Assembly (NCBI GenBank): GCA_037953745.1
Contig: JBAKBP010012334.1
Coordinates: 1 to 64,000, forward strand
Origin: Lithodes maja
Taxonomy: Eukaryota; Arthropoda; Malacostraca; Decapoda; Lithodidae
Reading direction: 5' to 3'
Length of the DNA stretch: 64,000 bases
The notes beneath the pieces were generated by a model that was not told the DNA's origin, did not search any database, and was given only the letters and a program-made list of their open reading frames with translations. The position numbers and the translations under genes are program-made. Positions 9,871 through 21,536 of the stretch are shown here, in pieces; position 1 is the stretch's first letter, and every line of letters begins with the position of its first letter.

Positions 9871-10978
9871 CTGACACATGAGTGAAGCGTCGGGAGGTGG
9901 AAAAAGATAGATGGAATTCCACATGTTCCAGTCCTCCAACAATGCGTCTGGACCCCCCGCCGAAGTCCGTCCCCAGCGGGTTATGTAGAGAGGAAGCCTG
10001 TGGTTCTCCTTGGACGCGAATAGATCCACTTGTGGACGGTATGGCTCTGCAATCATCGCGTTGAAGATGCTTTGCTTGATTGCCCATTCTACTTTGGTGC
10101 TCTGTCGCCGGGACAAAGCGTCTGCCCAGACGTTCGCTACGCCTGGGAGGTATGATGCATGAAGATGAATGCTCAGCTCTTCGGCCAGAGCAAAAATCTT
10201 CTCGGACAACTCTAGCAACCTCCGAGACCTCGTTGACGCTTACTTTTGAATGCAGTGCACCACATTCAAATTGTCCATTCGAAAAGCTACTGATTTCCCC
10301 CGCAAGGAGGAGCCGTGAGTTTGAAGGAAAAACAAAGGGACTAAAAGCTCTTGCTCGTTGATATGAAAATTCTCGGTTTGGGACCAAAGACCTTGACCCT
10401 GATGGCCTAGGTTCGACTGATAACCCCAGCCTATTATCCCTGAAGCATCTGTGTCTACCCATACCGTAGGTGGGGGAGAAACCCACGTCATCATTCTGTG
10501 CAACATTTCTCTCCTCGCCCAGACCGACAGTAAGTTGTGAATTAATGGAGGAATTTTCCACAGTTTTTCTGCCGGCTATAGTGGGAAATATTTGTTTCCT
10601 TCCAAGATTAATCTCTTTACTTTCAACCGGCCCAACTTTACAGAATCCAGTTGAGAGAGCCGACCAGGGACTCCCATGTCCTTGTTGTGGTGTTCAGACT
10701 GGAGAAACGCATACAATTTCTTTCGAAATCTGTTGCGGTTGTCCACACTCTGACTGAGAGTAAGGTTGGCTGTGTCCCAGACCAGCCCTATCCACTGAAT
10801 TACCGGTGTGGGAACAAGATGTGACTTTGCCAAGTTGACCTTGAACCCTAGGGATTGTACTGTACATGATTTATAATGTGATTGACATGGATATTGCATA
10901 AACTCTCTGACTCCGCCACTACTAGCCAGTTGTGTAGGTACCACAACACCTTGATCCCCTGATTTAACATTGGCATTA
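9850..10978 (-). pseudogene. DIRS-like retroelement RT/RNase H fragment
   Basis: Minus-strand pieces, in order, are RT (10576-10944: LGFKVNLAKSHL, IQWIGLVWDT), RNase H (10240-10506: VDTDASGIIGWGYQ, INEQELL) and a post-RNase H region (9862-10218: GVANVWADALSRR, PQVDLFASKENHRLP, GGPDALLEDW). The combination of DTDAS..GWG with the DLFAS and DAL..DW blocks is characteristic of DIRS/Ngaro-type elements. Frames are interrupted, the YADD region is missing, and neither a tyrosine recombinase nor terminal repeats are present. Confidence 0.75.
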
Positions 10979-10982
10979 GGTG

Positions 10983-13900
10983 GAATATAATATGCCCCAC
11001 GTGCCTTCTGCGTGTCGTAAGAGGCGACTAAAGAGGTTGGGTCGGTGGGCTTGCGACCCCCACCCGGAAAAAATATCTAAGCAAAGAAAAACGAACGAAC
11101 AGCTTCGGATGCGGACAGAACCAACATTGACGAACCACGACCGACTAAGGACATGCCTTCGGACATTCTGAGAATGGCTACGTGGAATGTTAGTGGCATG
11201 AATGATGGCACAAAAGAGAGAGAGGTTCTGGAAGTGTTAGTAAATGCCAGGCTGGATGTATGTGGAATCACAGAGACCAAATGGAAAGGTTCAGATGTGA
11301 GAGAGTGGGAGTGTGGAATGGGTGTGTGTGCTGGAGTGAGTGAAGGAACAGCGAGAGATGGTGCATGTTTGTTTGTAAGTAGCAAATGGAAGGAATGTGT
11401 AAGAGAGTATGGGTCTGTGGGTTCAAGGATTGTGTGGGTGAGAATGAAAGTAGGAATACAAACGTGGGTGATTGTGTGTGTGTATGCCCCGACAGAGGAT
11501 ATACTTGAAAGAAAGAAAGAGGAGTTCTGGATGAATGTGGAGGCGTGCCTGGAGAAGTTTGACAAGAACGAAAGAATATTTCTGATTGGGGATATGAATG
11601 GTAAGGTGGGTGATAGGAAAGTTGAGGGAGTGGTGGGAGGGTGGGGGGTACCATCAGAGGTGAATGGGAATGGTAGTGCACTTGTGGACGTATGTGTGGG
11701 GAGGAGGCTGTGGATAGCCAACACCTTCTTCCGACACAGAATGATCCACAGGTACACGTGGAAACTGATGTTGACGATGAAGGATAAGACAGTGGTGGAA
11801 CAAAAGTCATTGATTGATTATGTATGTGTGGATGAACGAATGAAGAAATCTGTGATGGATGCTAGGGTGTATAGGGGTATTGGAGGGGGTCTGTCTGATC
11901 ATTATGTAGTGGTAGCTAAGGTTAGGATACAAAAGAAGTGGGTGAGGAGAGCGGGAGGGAGGCGAGAGGAGGGTGGAATGGTGAGGAGGGTGGAGAGGTT
12001 GCAGGAGGAGGAAGTCAGGGAGGAGTACAGGAGAGCAGTGGAAAGACGACTAGGTGGGTTCGACCTGGAAGTTATGGAGGAAGTGGAGGAGATGAGCAAG
12101 GTGTTTAAGGATGAGATCTGTGCAGCATGTGAGGAGGTGTGTGGAGTGAGGAGAAGAGGGAGGGGAGTGAAAGGTACAGCATGGTGGACAGAAGAGGTAA
12201 GAATAGCTGTGGAAGAAAAGAAGAAAGCATATAGAGAGTGGTTGGGTAGTAGAGGGAATGAAGATTCCGAGAGACAGAAACGAGCGAGGTACGTGGAGAG
12301 TAAGAGGGTGGTGAAGAGAGTAGTGAAGGAAAGTAAGAGAAGAGTAGATGAGGAATTTGGAAGGAATCTGAGTGTAAAATGGAGGGAGAGTAAGAAACTG
12401 TTCTGGAAAGAAGTCAAGAAAGTTAGGGAAGGTAGCAAGGGAAACAGTAAGGGTGTGAAAGATAAGAATGGGAGAATGCTAGCCGAGAAGCAAGAGAGAG
12501 TCGAAAGATGGAGGGAGTACTTCAGTGAGTTGCTAAATGAAAGGAATGAAGAGCCAGCAAACATAGCTGGATATGGTATGGGAGGGAGAAGAAGAGAAGT
12601 AGTGGAGGAGGAGGTGGGGATCAGGAGGTCAGAAGTGTGGGAAGCCATGAAAAGAGTGAAGTTGGGGAAAGCACCAGGAACAGATGGAGTGTGTGGGGAA
12701 ATGTTGAGGTATGGTGGTGAGATAGTGATAGAATGGGTATGGAAAATGTGCAAACTAGCATGGGAGAAGGGGAGTGCACCCGATGACTGGAAGACTGGCA
12801 TAATAGTCCCCCTATATAAGGGCAAAGGGGAAAGAGGAGTGTGTGGTAACCACCGAGGAATATGTCTTCTAAGCGTAGTAGGGAAGGTATACAGTAGGGT
12901 AGTGATTGAGAGAGTGAGAGTGAGAACGGAGAAATGGATAGGCGACGAGCAGGGAGGTTTTAGGAAGGGAAGAGGATGTGTAGATCAGATTTTTACCCTG
13001 AATTGTGTTGTGGAGAAGTATCTGGAGAAGAAACAAAAGGTGTATGTTGCCTTTATGGACTTGGAGAAGGCCTATGACAGAGTGGATAGAGAAGGTTTGT
13101 GGAAAGTACTTAGAATATACGGAGTAGAGGGCAAGTTGCTGAAAGCAGTGAAGAGCATGTATGAGGGTGCAAAGGCGGCAGTACGTGTGGAGAGTGAGCA
13201 GAGCGAGTTCTTTGACCTGAATGTTGGTTTGAAACAGGGGTGTGTGATGTCCCCGTGGTTGTTTACTGTATATATGGATGGAGTTATGAAAGAAATACTA
13301 TCAAGAGCAGTGGATGTTGGTGTATCGCTGAAAAGGGAGGGAATTGAGTGGAAGCTACCTATACTGCTGTTTGCGGATGATACAGTTCTGATGAGTGATA
13401 ATGAATGGGAGTTGCAGGGTCTGGTAAATGAGTTTGGAACAGTGTGTGAAAAACGGAATTTGAAGGTAAATACGGGGAAGAGCAAGGTTATGGTCTTCGA
13501 AAGGGGTGGAGTCACAGAGTATGAGGTGAAGCTGAACGGTCAGGCTATGGAGATCGTCAACTCTTTTTAAGTATCTGGGCAGTGTGTTGAGTAAAGATGG
13601 GACTATGGATGAAGAGGTGCGGGAGAGGGTACAACAGGGGAAGAGGGTTGTTGGAACGCTAAAAGCAGTAACAAGAAATAGGGTGGTCAGTATGGAAGTG
13701 AAGAAGTCCTTGCATGACAGTGTGGTAATCCCGACACTGACTTACGGAAGCGAAGCATGGACGTTGGTTGAGAGACTCAGACCAAGAATGAGAGCAGTGG
13801 AAATGAATTACTTAAGGAGTGCGTGCGGAATTACATGGAGGGATAGACAGACTAATGAGGAAGTAAGAAGGAGGTGTGGTGTGGAGGTAGATGTGCTGGA

Positions 13901-14185
13901 AAGTGTGAAAAGGAACAACTTGAGATGGTTCGGCCATATGGAACGTATGGAAAGCGAGAGAATGACTAAGAGGGTGTACGAGAGCGAGGTGGAGGGACAG
14001 AGGGGGAGAGGTAGACCGAATATGAGGTGGAAGGATGGAGTGAGGAACTACATGAATGAAGGCGGTGCTGGTTGGGGGGGAGGGGCGTCGACTGACTGGG
14101 GACAGAGGTGCATGGGGGCGGTTCGTTTGTGGCCACCCCTTCGGGGATCACGGCGTCAGGCAATAGATAGATAGATAGATAGATA
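10983..14185 (+). mobile_element. RTE-like LINE, near full length
   Basis: Starts near GCCCCACGTGCCTTCTGCGT, runs through a short 5' UTR, one long coding region and a short 3' segment, and ends in a (GATA)n tail at 14163-14187. A single ORF with endonuclease, RT and a Trp-Arg-rich tail, plus a simple-repeat 3' end, fits RTE-like elements. The exact clade is not certain from motifs alone. Confidence 0.8.
11153..14174 (+). pseudogene. RTE-like endonuclease/reverse transcriptase, one frameshift
   Basis: The ATG at 11153 opens an 805-codon frame. It has an APE-type endonuclease (MATWNVSGMND, ITETKW, IGDMNGKVGD, LSDHYVVV), then a reverse transcriptase (GFRKGRGCVDQIF, FMDLEKAYDRVDREGL, GLKQGCVMSPWLF, LLFADDTVLMSD). 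A run of five T at 13564-13568 throws it out of frame, ending at 13570. The +1 frame from 13572 continues YLGSVLSKDG... to the C-terminal block NNLRWFGHMERM and a stop at 14174. Apart from that single-base difference no other lesion is visible, so this copy is young or the extra T is an assembly error. Confidence 0.85.
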
Positions 14186-14376
14186 GACTTACGTCCACTC
14201 TTGCTTCATTTGAAGTTGTTGCAGTATTGTGGGCCAAGCGCTGTCCGTCCATAAGCAGAAGTTCCGGTTCGATTCTGACATCATGGCACAACTCGTCCAG
14301 CATTATTGTGCAGTGATGTCTCGTACTTCATCATGCCGGATACAGATGAACACACACACACACATGGTCCCGTGGT

Positions 14377-14561
14377 TTAAGGGGGTAGACTCGCTTTTTC
14401 TGGACCCTCTTCTCCCTCATGTTTAGACCCATTAATTTTGCGATTTTTGGACGTTCGTCTAGAAGGATCTTGAGGATGATTTGTTATACTTGAATGAAGC
14501 TAAATTAATAATAACAAATAATTATGAGTAAACAAACCAATAAATAACAATACCCCTTTAA
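14377..14561. mobile_element. family A MITE, short copy
   Basis: TTAAGGGGGTAGACTCGC at the left and TACCCCTTTAA at the right, with most of the interior deleted compared with the ~350-bp copies. Its right TTAA (14558-14561) is also the left end of the next MITE. The gap from 14188 to 14376 shows nothing recognisable apart from a short CA run. Confidence 0.75.
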
Positions 14562-14772
14562 CCCTTTCCGTACCGGCGACGTCTTTTATATGTAATCCTA
14601 GCTATATTTAGACGATTTTATTAAGCTTAGGAATGGTTAATGATAGTTAAAGGAATGTATTGGGATAGCCTGTAGCCTTTTAATTGGTAGACGGACTTCT
14701 TCAGTTGAATTAAATCGTTTAATAGTTGCCTGAATATAATGTAAAGTATGTCCCCGGTACAGAAAGGGTTAA
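14558..14772. mobile_element. family B MITE
   Basis: TTAACCCTTTCCGTACCGG on the left, CCCCGGTACAGAAAGGGTTAA on the right. Inner complementary arms (TTTAGACGATTTTATTAAGC and TGAATTAAATCGTTTAAT) make it a fold-back element of about 215 bp. No ORF. Confidence 0.85.
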
Positions 14773-14907
14773 TACACTACCCATCCCACGTCATTGTTTC
14801 TTGCTAGTCCACCATTCTTTTCTGTTACTTCATCTTCTTTCTTCCATTTTTATTAACTTTGTGGCGTTCCATTTTCCGTGTCAGTTATTCCTTGTTCTTT
14901 CTCATTC

Positions 14908-15112
<205 letters not shown>

Positions 15113-15282
15113 AATGAATATATAGTAAACAATATATTTCCATAGAGCTACATATGCAATGTGTTGATGATATAGTTATAATACACCTGTCTACCGTTAC
15201 TTACTGTATGTACACTGACGGACAATAGTCTTGTCATACCTCTGGCATTTCTACTTTGTATAATTATCTTTAACATTATATA

Positions 15283-15578
15283 GCCGGTATCACACGAGAA
15301 ATGTTAGTCAACATTCGATTATCAACAAAAAATCTGGCAACATTTCTGGAATATTTTGCACTGGTATCGGAAACAAGACTGATGGTAGGTGAATGTAGGT
15401 GACCGAAATAGTATACATTTTGACCTAATAAGCTGCCAGATCCGTGTTGAGGATAAATGTTGAGGGAAAAAGAAACTAGACTGATGGTAGATGAATTTAG
15501 ATGACCGAAATATTATAAATGTTGACCTAATAAGCTGCCAGACCAGTGTTGAGGGAAAAGGCGCTCGTGTGATACCGT
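15283..15578. mobile_element. family D MITE (GCCGGTATCACACGAG termini), copy 1
   Basis: Termini GCCGGTATCACACGAG and CGCTCGTGTGATACCG are inverted complements. Inside, a segment of roughly 100 bp (AGACTGATGGTAG to GTTGAGG) is duplicated in tandem, unlike copy 2 at 22651. No clear target duplication. A (GA)n tract follows at 15591-15620. Confidence 0.8.
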
Positions 15579-15589
15579 CCTTAGTGGGT

Positions 15590-15621
<32 letters not shown>

Positions 15622-15702
15622 GAGAGACTGGTCGGGAATTCCTACGACTAATTCCGGGGAAGTTGGATCCCCAAGCAACACGCAAACACAACTTTTCCGG
15701 CT

Positions 15703-16053
15703 TTAAGGGGGTACTACTCGCTTTTTCTGGACCCCCTTCTCCCTCATGTTTAGCATATTAGTTTTGAGGTTTTAAGACGTTCGTTCCGTTAGTTTGGCGA
15801 TTTTGAGATCTTTTTTTCCCCATTCTTTTGTCAATATTAAGACCTTCCGTGCCATTTAGGTGTCGAATTTGTTCCTGGCGAGCGGTAGCGAGCCTGTAAT
15901 TTTAGGAAATTTTGCTATCGAAAAATGTACAAATTTATCTTGAAAAGGGGTCTAGGGGGTTTTCTTAAGCTTGATGGAGGTTTAGCGAGGAAACTTAAAA
16001 TTAAAGTTAAAACATAAATATATAGACCAAACAAACAAGCACTACCCCCTTAA
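15703..16053. mobile_element. family A MITE, plus orientation
   Basis: TTAAGGGGGTACTACTCGC to GCACTACCCCCTTAA, 351 bp. Internal blocks are CTTCTCCCTCATGTTTAGCA, GCGAGCGGTAGCGAGCCTGT and GGTCTAGGGGGT. Its right TTAA is shared with the family B element that follows. Confidence 0.85.
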
Positions 16054-16147
16054 CCCTTTCACTACCGGAAATGTATGTTGTATTATTTCAGCTATATTTA
16101 GACGATATTATGCAGCTTATGAAGGATCTGTGGTAGTTAAAATAGTT

Positions 16148-16918
16148 GTTGTTGTTGTTCCCTAAGCTGCCTGGCCGAACAGCCCCGATTCCCTGAGAAA
16201 GGCCATGGCTACGATCGGGCTTTCCCACAGAGCTCTCATTGAGTGTAGATTGTGTTGTTGGCGTAAGTGGTTGTGTGAAATGCAGTCTTCTATGATGTGT
16301 TTAATGGTATGGGGTGCTGTGTTACATCCCGGGCAGGCGTCGACAACGGAGTTATCCAGTCTCTTCTGATAGCTCAGGAGAGCTGGATGGTGTCCGCATC
16401 TCAGCCTGGCCAGGTGGACTTTGTCCTCGCGAGGAAGGGAGGATTCGGAAGGATGGATTTCGGGAGGTCGTGCATGCAGCTGCGTGTTGTCTGTGAGTGA
16501 GTGGATGGATCGGTGAGAGATATGAGTATGGATGTGCTTCTGGAAGTTGGTTCGGGGTGGGCAGGGAGGGAGAGAGGACAATAATTGTGTGTGATGCCGT
16601 GTGCTGGGTGTTGTTTTGATATTTCTTGGTGTCTGTGGGTGTGTTCCCATGTAGTTTAGTGGGTGGTCTTGGTTCGTGGAGGCTGCTGCCAGGAATTGAG
16701 TGCCTCTCATGTCCAGATGGTCTTTGACTTTGAGGATTTTGGTTTCTTGATGTAGGTGATCTGTGGGTGCAGTAGCCGTGCAGCCTGTAATGATCTTCAG
16801 GGCTTTGTTTTGAACAGTCTGTAAGGTCTTATGATGTGTTTCAGTTAGGTTAGAAGCCCAGGCTGGGCTTGCGTATTCCATCACTGATCTTATGTATTGT
16901 TTATATACTGTGGTGGTA
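16148..16918 (-). mobile_element. 5'-truncated LINE 3' unit with 13-bp TSD
   Basis: The direct repeat AGTTAAAATAGTT flanks it exactly (16135-16147 and 16919-16931). The 3' end is a (GTT)n tail, (AAC)n on the sense strand. The 771-bp insert carries only the C-terminal part of a LINE ORF. The same unit recurs, interrupted, at 51701-56420 and has an almost identical 5' end (ACCACCACAGTATATAAAC). Confidence 0.9.
16162..16884 (-). pseudogene. LINE ORF2 C-terminal domain
   Basis: Open for about 240 codons on the minus strand. It begins within an RT C-terminal motif (MEYASPAWASNL, LQTVQNKALKIITGC) and has a terminal Cys/His cluster (CPGCNTAPHTIKHIIEDC) typical of Jockey/I-like LINEs. No endonuclease or RT core is present, so it is a truncated passenger. 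Confidence 0.8.
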
Positions 16919-17040
16919 AGTTAAAATAGTTAATTGAGATAGTGTGTAGCCTCTTAATTACTACACGTCCATCCTAAGCTGAATAAAATCGTCTAATAAA
17001 TGCCAGAATATAATGAAAAGAGGCACCGGTGCTGAAGGGG

Positions 17041-17247
17041 TTAACGCCTTCTGTACGGGTGACGTCTATTTTAATTATATTCTAGCTATATTCAGACGAT
17101 TTTGTGCAGCTTATGACCAATCTGTGTTGGTAAGAAGAGTTAATGAAGATAGTTCGAAGCTTGTTAATTGCTTGAGGCCGTTCCTAAAGTGAATAAAATC
17201 GTCTATTAGTAGCTATGACAAGGACGGAATTGGTACTGAACGGGTTA
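17041..17247. mobile_element. family B MITE, chained copy
   Basis: TTAACGCCTTCTGTACGGG to TTGGTACTGAACGGGTTAG. The final A of the right TTAA is mutated. Arms are CAGACGATTTTGTGCAGC and GTGAATAAAATCGTCTA. Confidence 0.8.
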
Positions 17248-17451
17248 GCATTCTAAGATCAGTTTTTCTACAGACACGGCTGGTAACACTATCTGTAAAT
17301 TGTAATAGGTAAGCTAATATAGGTAGATTATTGTAGTTAGGTTATTATACTGTATGCAGATTATTGTAGATATAATAATAGATAGATAATAATGGGTACA
17401 TTATTGGTAGATTATGAAAGGTAGATTATTATAGGTACAATATAATAGGTA

Positions 17452-17663
17452 CACTCGCTCAAAAAAGTATCTGCACCCCTACCCCGATAATCTGGTGTGT
17501 ACAGCTTGGTAGTATAGGTTGTAGGTCGTAGGTAGTAGGTCTTAGGTAGTATAGGTAGATAGTAGTATAGATGGATATAGCTACATGTAGATATGCAAAC
17601 CCTACCAAGCTGTACACACCAGATTATGAGGGTAGGGGGTGCAGATACTTTTTGGACTGAGTG
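17452..17663. mobile_element. Tc1/mariner-type MITE
   Basis: Terminal inverted repeats of about 60 bp start CACTCGCTCAAAAAAGTATC and CACTCAGTCCAAAAAGTATC, and continue through ATCTGCACCCC and GTGTACAGCTTGGTAG. TA dinucleotides flank both ends (17450-17451, 17664-17665), as expected for Tc1/mariner target duplication. The interior is short, TAG-rich and non-coding. Similar TAGGTAGAT-rich sequence surrounds it (17290-17760). Confidence 0.85.
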
Positions 17664-17822
17664 TACAATATAATAGGTAGATTATAAAAGGTAGAATATA
17701 AGAGGTAGAATATTATAGGTAGAATATTATAGGTAGATAATTATAGGTGACAACATTTGTATAAAAGTAAATAAAAGTTTGCAAAATAAAGCCGAGGGAT
17801 AATCACTCTTGTAACCCCGCCT

Positions 17823-18385
17823 ATCACCCCCTCAGCACCATGACGCCTCTTTACCTTTAATTATGGCTAAAATTAGACGATTTTATGCAGCTTAAGCGGG
17901 GTAGTGCTTGGTTTTTGGTCTATATAATATTTATTTATTTTTGAGTTTCCTCGCTAGACTTCCATCAAGCTTAAAATATCACCCCCTAGACCGCCTTTCA
18001 AGATAACTTTGTACATTTTCCGGTAGAAAAATGTCCCGACCGAAGGCCTGTTCCTTCTAAAATTACAGGCTCGCTACCGCTCACCAGGAAAAAATCGACA
18101 CCTAAATGGCACGAAAGGTCTTAACATTGACGAAGAAATGGAGCGAAAGGTCTTAAAATCGACAAACTAACGGCACGAAAATCTTAAAACCTCAAAACTA
18201 ATATGCTAAACATGAGAGAGAAGGGGGTCCAGAAAAAAGCGAGTACTACCCCCTTAAGAAGGAACTATGTTATCCAGAGGGTTTATGGAGAGTGTAGTTA
18301 CCCCTTGCAGTTGTAGAGGTAGATTTTAGCTCAAGAAATCGTCTAATGGTATCCAGAATATGATGAAAATTTATGAAGGGGTTAA
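17823..18385. mobile_element. family B MITE containing a nested family A MITE
   Basis: The left part (17823-17895) ends in GATTTTATGCAGC-TTAA and the right part (18254-18385) resumes TTAA-GAAGGAACTATG and ends GAAGGGGTTAA. Between them lies a complete family A element. The left terminus is eroded. The right TTAA is shared with the next element. Confidence 0.8.
17892..18257. mobile_element. family A MITE, inverse orientation, nested
   Basis: TTAAGCGGGGTAGTGCTTGG to AGTACTACCCCCTTAA, the reverse of the copy at 15703. It sits exactly at a TTAA inside a family B element, which serves as the duplicated target. Confidence 0.9.
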
Positions 18386-18585
18386 CCCTATCAGTTTTTG
18401 AGGACGCATACATGTGTTGTATTGTGGCTGTTGGTAGACGATTTTATTCAGCTTAGGAAGATGTGGGAGTTAAAAGGTTAAACTTGTTACTCCTTTGATG
18501 ACGATAAATTAAACCCTCTCTAAACTACATTAAATTGTTTAATAATATTGTGTTATTTAGGACCATGACTATTGAGCGTATTAAA
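18382..18585. mobile_element. degenerate family B MITE
   Basis: Starts TTAACCCTATCAG. Arms GGTAGACGATTTTATTCAGC and ACATTAAATTGTTTAATA are recognisable. The right end is eroded. Confidence 0.6.
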
Positions 18586-18679
18586 AAAATAATATAACAT
18601 TTTGACTGACGCATTGACCCACTAAATATATGTGTGAAGTTTGGTGAAAATCCGTCGAACGTTCTAGGAGTTTCCTGAC

Positions 18680-19440
18680 AGATGGACGACAATTAAAGTT
18701 CTACCCAAATAAATGCAAGGCGATGACTATTTCAACAAGAGAGAAAACTATCCCAGATTATAAACTAATTGAAAGAGACCAACAATCATATATTGCATTT
18801 GCCACCTCAGAGAAGGAGATCTTGGAATTGTAATTGACCAAACTTCATCATTTAGTGACCATATTACAGAGAAAGTGAAAACGACAAGCAGCATTTCGGG
18901 AGCCATAAGGCATACAGTTGAGTATTCAGATTGTGATATGTTCAATACTATGTATAAGGCTTTGGTCAGGCCACATCTTGAGTATGGGAATGCTACATGG
19001 CATCCTTACAAAATTAAAGATATAGAAAATATTGAGAGTGTCCAGAGAAGAGCCACCAGAATGATACCAGGCATGGGAGGATTAAGTTATGAAGAAAGGC
19101 TGAAAAAGTGAAAGCTACCCACTCTGCAATATCGGCGTAAACGAGGGGATATGATTGAGTCGTACAAATTCATCCACGATGTGTACGACAAGGAAGTGGC
19201 CCAGATTATTCCTCTGGGAAAGTTAGAGAGAGAAGCAAGAGGAAATACCATGAAAATCCAACATCAATACTCGAGACTGAACATACAATTAAGCAATTTC
19301 TGTTGTGCCCAGAATCGCATAACTTTGGAATAACCTCCCTGAAAATTATGTGTCAGCTCCTAGTTTGAAAGCTTTCGAAGCACGTTTGGATAAATTCTGG
19401 AACAGAAAATCGGTTAGATATAGGGCCTAACTTTAAAGCA
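18680..19440 (+). pseudogene. CR1/L2-like LINE ORF2 3' relic
   Basis: Pieces of the RT C-terminal region in two main frames: MYKALVRPHLEYGNATWHPY with VQRRATRMIPGM (18875-19111), then RGDMIESYKFIHDVYD (about 19139-19333) and a terminal LKAFEARLDKFW block. Several stops and shifts occur. It belongs to a different subfamily from the CR1 copies at 51863 and 59084. From 19440 to 19850 nothing else was recognised. Confidence 0.75.
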
Positions 19441-19852
19441 CCTCTCTCCGACCTCTATGACCCACCCACTCCCAGTACCGGTAACAATCAAGAGATGTTT
19501 AACTGTGATCTGGCCCAAGAGGACCTTTGCCAGGATCTAATGCCAGAAGTTGTTCCTGTAAGCATAGAGAAATGCTGATTAAATATTTCTCATTTATTGT
19601 TTTGTTATCCATCGAAATCAGTTTTCTATGATAAGCGGTTGAGAGAAAATTAAAATTCAAGGGTGTCTATTACATACTTATTATTTTCCCCGGAATGTGA
19701 AAACCTTCCGACGTGTACACATAAAATATTAAAATTATAGGTATTATTCTAGATCCGGTTTCACAGCACGCTCATGACTCTATCAATTTATATGGCTTTA
19801 TAACCCGCTATTTTTTTGCATTTTAGGCCTAGGGTAGTTTAGGTAAGCCTTA

Positions 19853-20063
19853 TCCCCTTCTGTTCTGGCGATTTTGTTCTGTTATTATTGTCGCTATGTT
19901 TAAACAATGTGTTCAGTTTAAGAAGGATCTGTGACAGTAAACAGGGTTAGGTGAGATTGTTCGAGGTCTGTTCATTGCTGGAGGTCCTTTTAAACTGAAT
20001 ACAATCGTCTAATAGTAGCCAGAATGAAGTTAAAAGGAGGGCACCGGTACTGAAAGGATGAAT
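19853..20063. mobile_element. degenerate family B MITE
   Basis: The centre is AGTTTAAGAAGGATCTGTGA; right arm AACTGAATACAATCGTCTAAT; right end CACCGGTACTGAAAGG. The terminal TTAA is lost at both ends. Confidence 0.65.
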
Positions 20064-20416
20064 AGGCTAATTTGATATATCTAAAACAATCTAACCCAAC
20101 CTAGAATACTGTATGCATCCAAAACGGTAGACTAGATGACCAAAAAGCGCTGAAAGTATAGCTACAACCATGGCCTCTCGACAACATATTTATCAGCGCC
20201 CTTCAGCGATCTACGTACAATCGGGGGTATTAAGTGTTGTCATAGATTCTATTGGTATTCGCTCAAAGGGTGTTATTGGTATCGTTATAGTTACTGAGAA
20301 AAGTGCTTATCCCTCAGAGTATTAGTCAGTGTCCGAAACTTTGTGAAATATCTGACAACACTATCAACCTCGACTGTACAATAGGCCTATACTCCCATTA
20401 AGAATTAGATTCTATT

Positions 20417-20621
20417 TAAGCCGTTCAGCACCGATGCCGTCCTTTTAACTATATTCTGGCTACTATTAGACGATTTTATTCAGTTTAAAAAGGGCCTCCA
20501 GCAATATAAAGGCTTCGAACTAACTCTTTTTACTACCACAAATGATTCTTAAACTGCACAAAATCGTCTAAATATAGCTAGAATAAAATAAATAAGACGT
20601 CGCCGGTACAGTAGGGGTTAA
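20417..20621. mobile_element. family B MITE
   Basis: TTAAGCCGTTCAGCACCGATG to CGCCGGTACAGTAGGGGTTAA. Arms are TTAGACGATTTTATTCAGTT and CTGCACAAAATCGTCTAAAT. A further half-copy follows at about 20640-20850 (TTAGACGATTTTATTGAG). Confidence 0.8.
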
Positions 20622-21293
20622 GAGGGCAATTAAGATACTGATAGCCCCTTGAGGATTATGACTCGCTTTGACAGATTATTATTGCTATAATTAGACGATT
20701 TTATTGAGTTTAGGAAGAACTTGTGTTAGCTAGAGATTAAACTGGGATAGTTGTTTCCACTTTGATTTCTAGAGATTATTCCTAAATTGCATTAAATGCT
20801 AACCAGGATAATGTATGAAAATGCATCCTCAAGCACTGAAAATAATAGCTACATTTCTGTTTATATAATTGCTACATCACATTTTTCTACATTTTTCTTA
20901 AGCTTGATGGAGATCTTGGGAAGGAACTAAATCGAATAATATATAAATGTATAAATGAACTAATAATTACAAATCTCCTCGTAAGGTGAATACTATTAAG
21001 GTGACACATTCCAAGTTAGTTACACTGTAAAGATTTAGTGTGCACATCGGACCAGATAAGTTTAACATAAATGATACACATTTAAAGAGTATTAAGGTTA
21101 TAAGCATATACTGTATATGTAGTACAAATACCTTGAATTGGGCTCTGTCACTCTTTCAACTTTGGGGGAGACACTTGTTACAGGTAGATTTGTCTTTTGT
21201 CTCCTTCACTCACAATTTCAACTCAAATTCACGGTTTACTACAGTTGTACTTGTACGTATGTGTATGTTAGATATAGATAACTACAATAGGTA

Positions 21294-21294
<1 letters not shown>

Positions 21295-21356
<62 letters not shown>
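21295..21356. repeat. (CA)n microsatellite
   Basis: Uninterrupted CA dinucleotides, about 30 units. The sequence from 20850 to 21290 shows nothing recognisable. Confidence 0.95.
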
Positions 21357-21357
<1 letters not shown>

Positions 21358-21536
21358 CACGAATGACATTCAAGAGAAAATACTTTTACCAGCACCACGA
21401 GAACCAACCTGATTCTGGTGTGATTAAAAAACCCGCCGAGACTGATGGCTCCGTGAGAATTGACTGATTGCTGGGGGTTCTTCAGTTTGTTCTAGCTTGT
21501 ACTATACCCTGTCCCAAATAGGTATACCAAAAATTG

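Larger units (their letters stand above)
16050..17044. mobile_element. family B MITE split by a LINE 3' unit
   Basis: The left half is 16050-16147 (TTAACCCTTTCACTACCGG...). The right half is 16919-17044 (...CACCGGTGCTGAAGGGGTTAA). The halves are separated by an antisense LINE fragment with a 13-bp target duplication. The right TTAA (17041-17044) is shared with the next family B copy. Confidence 0.85.
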
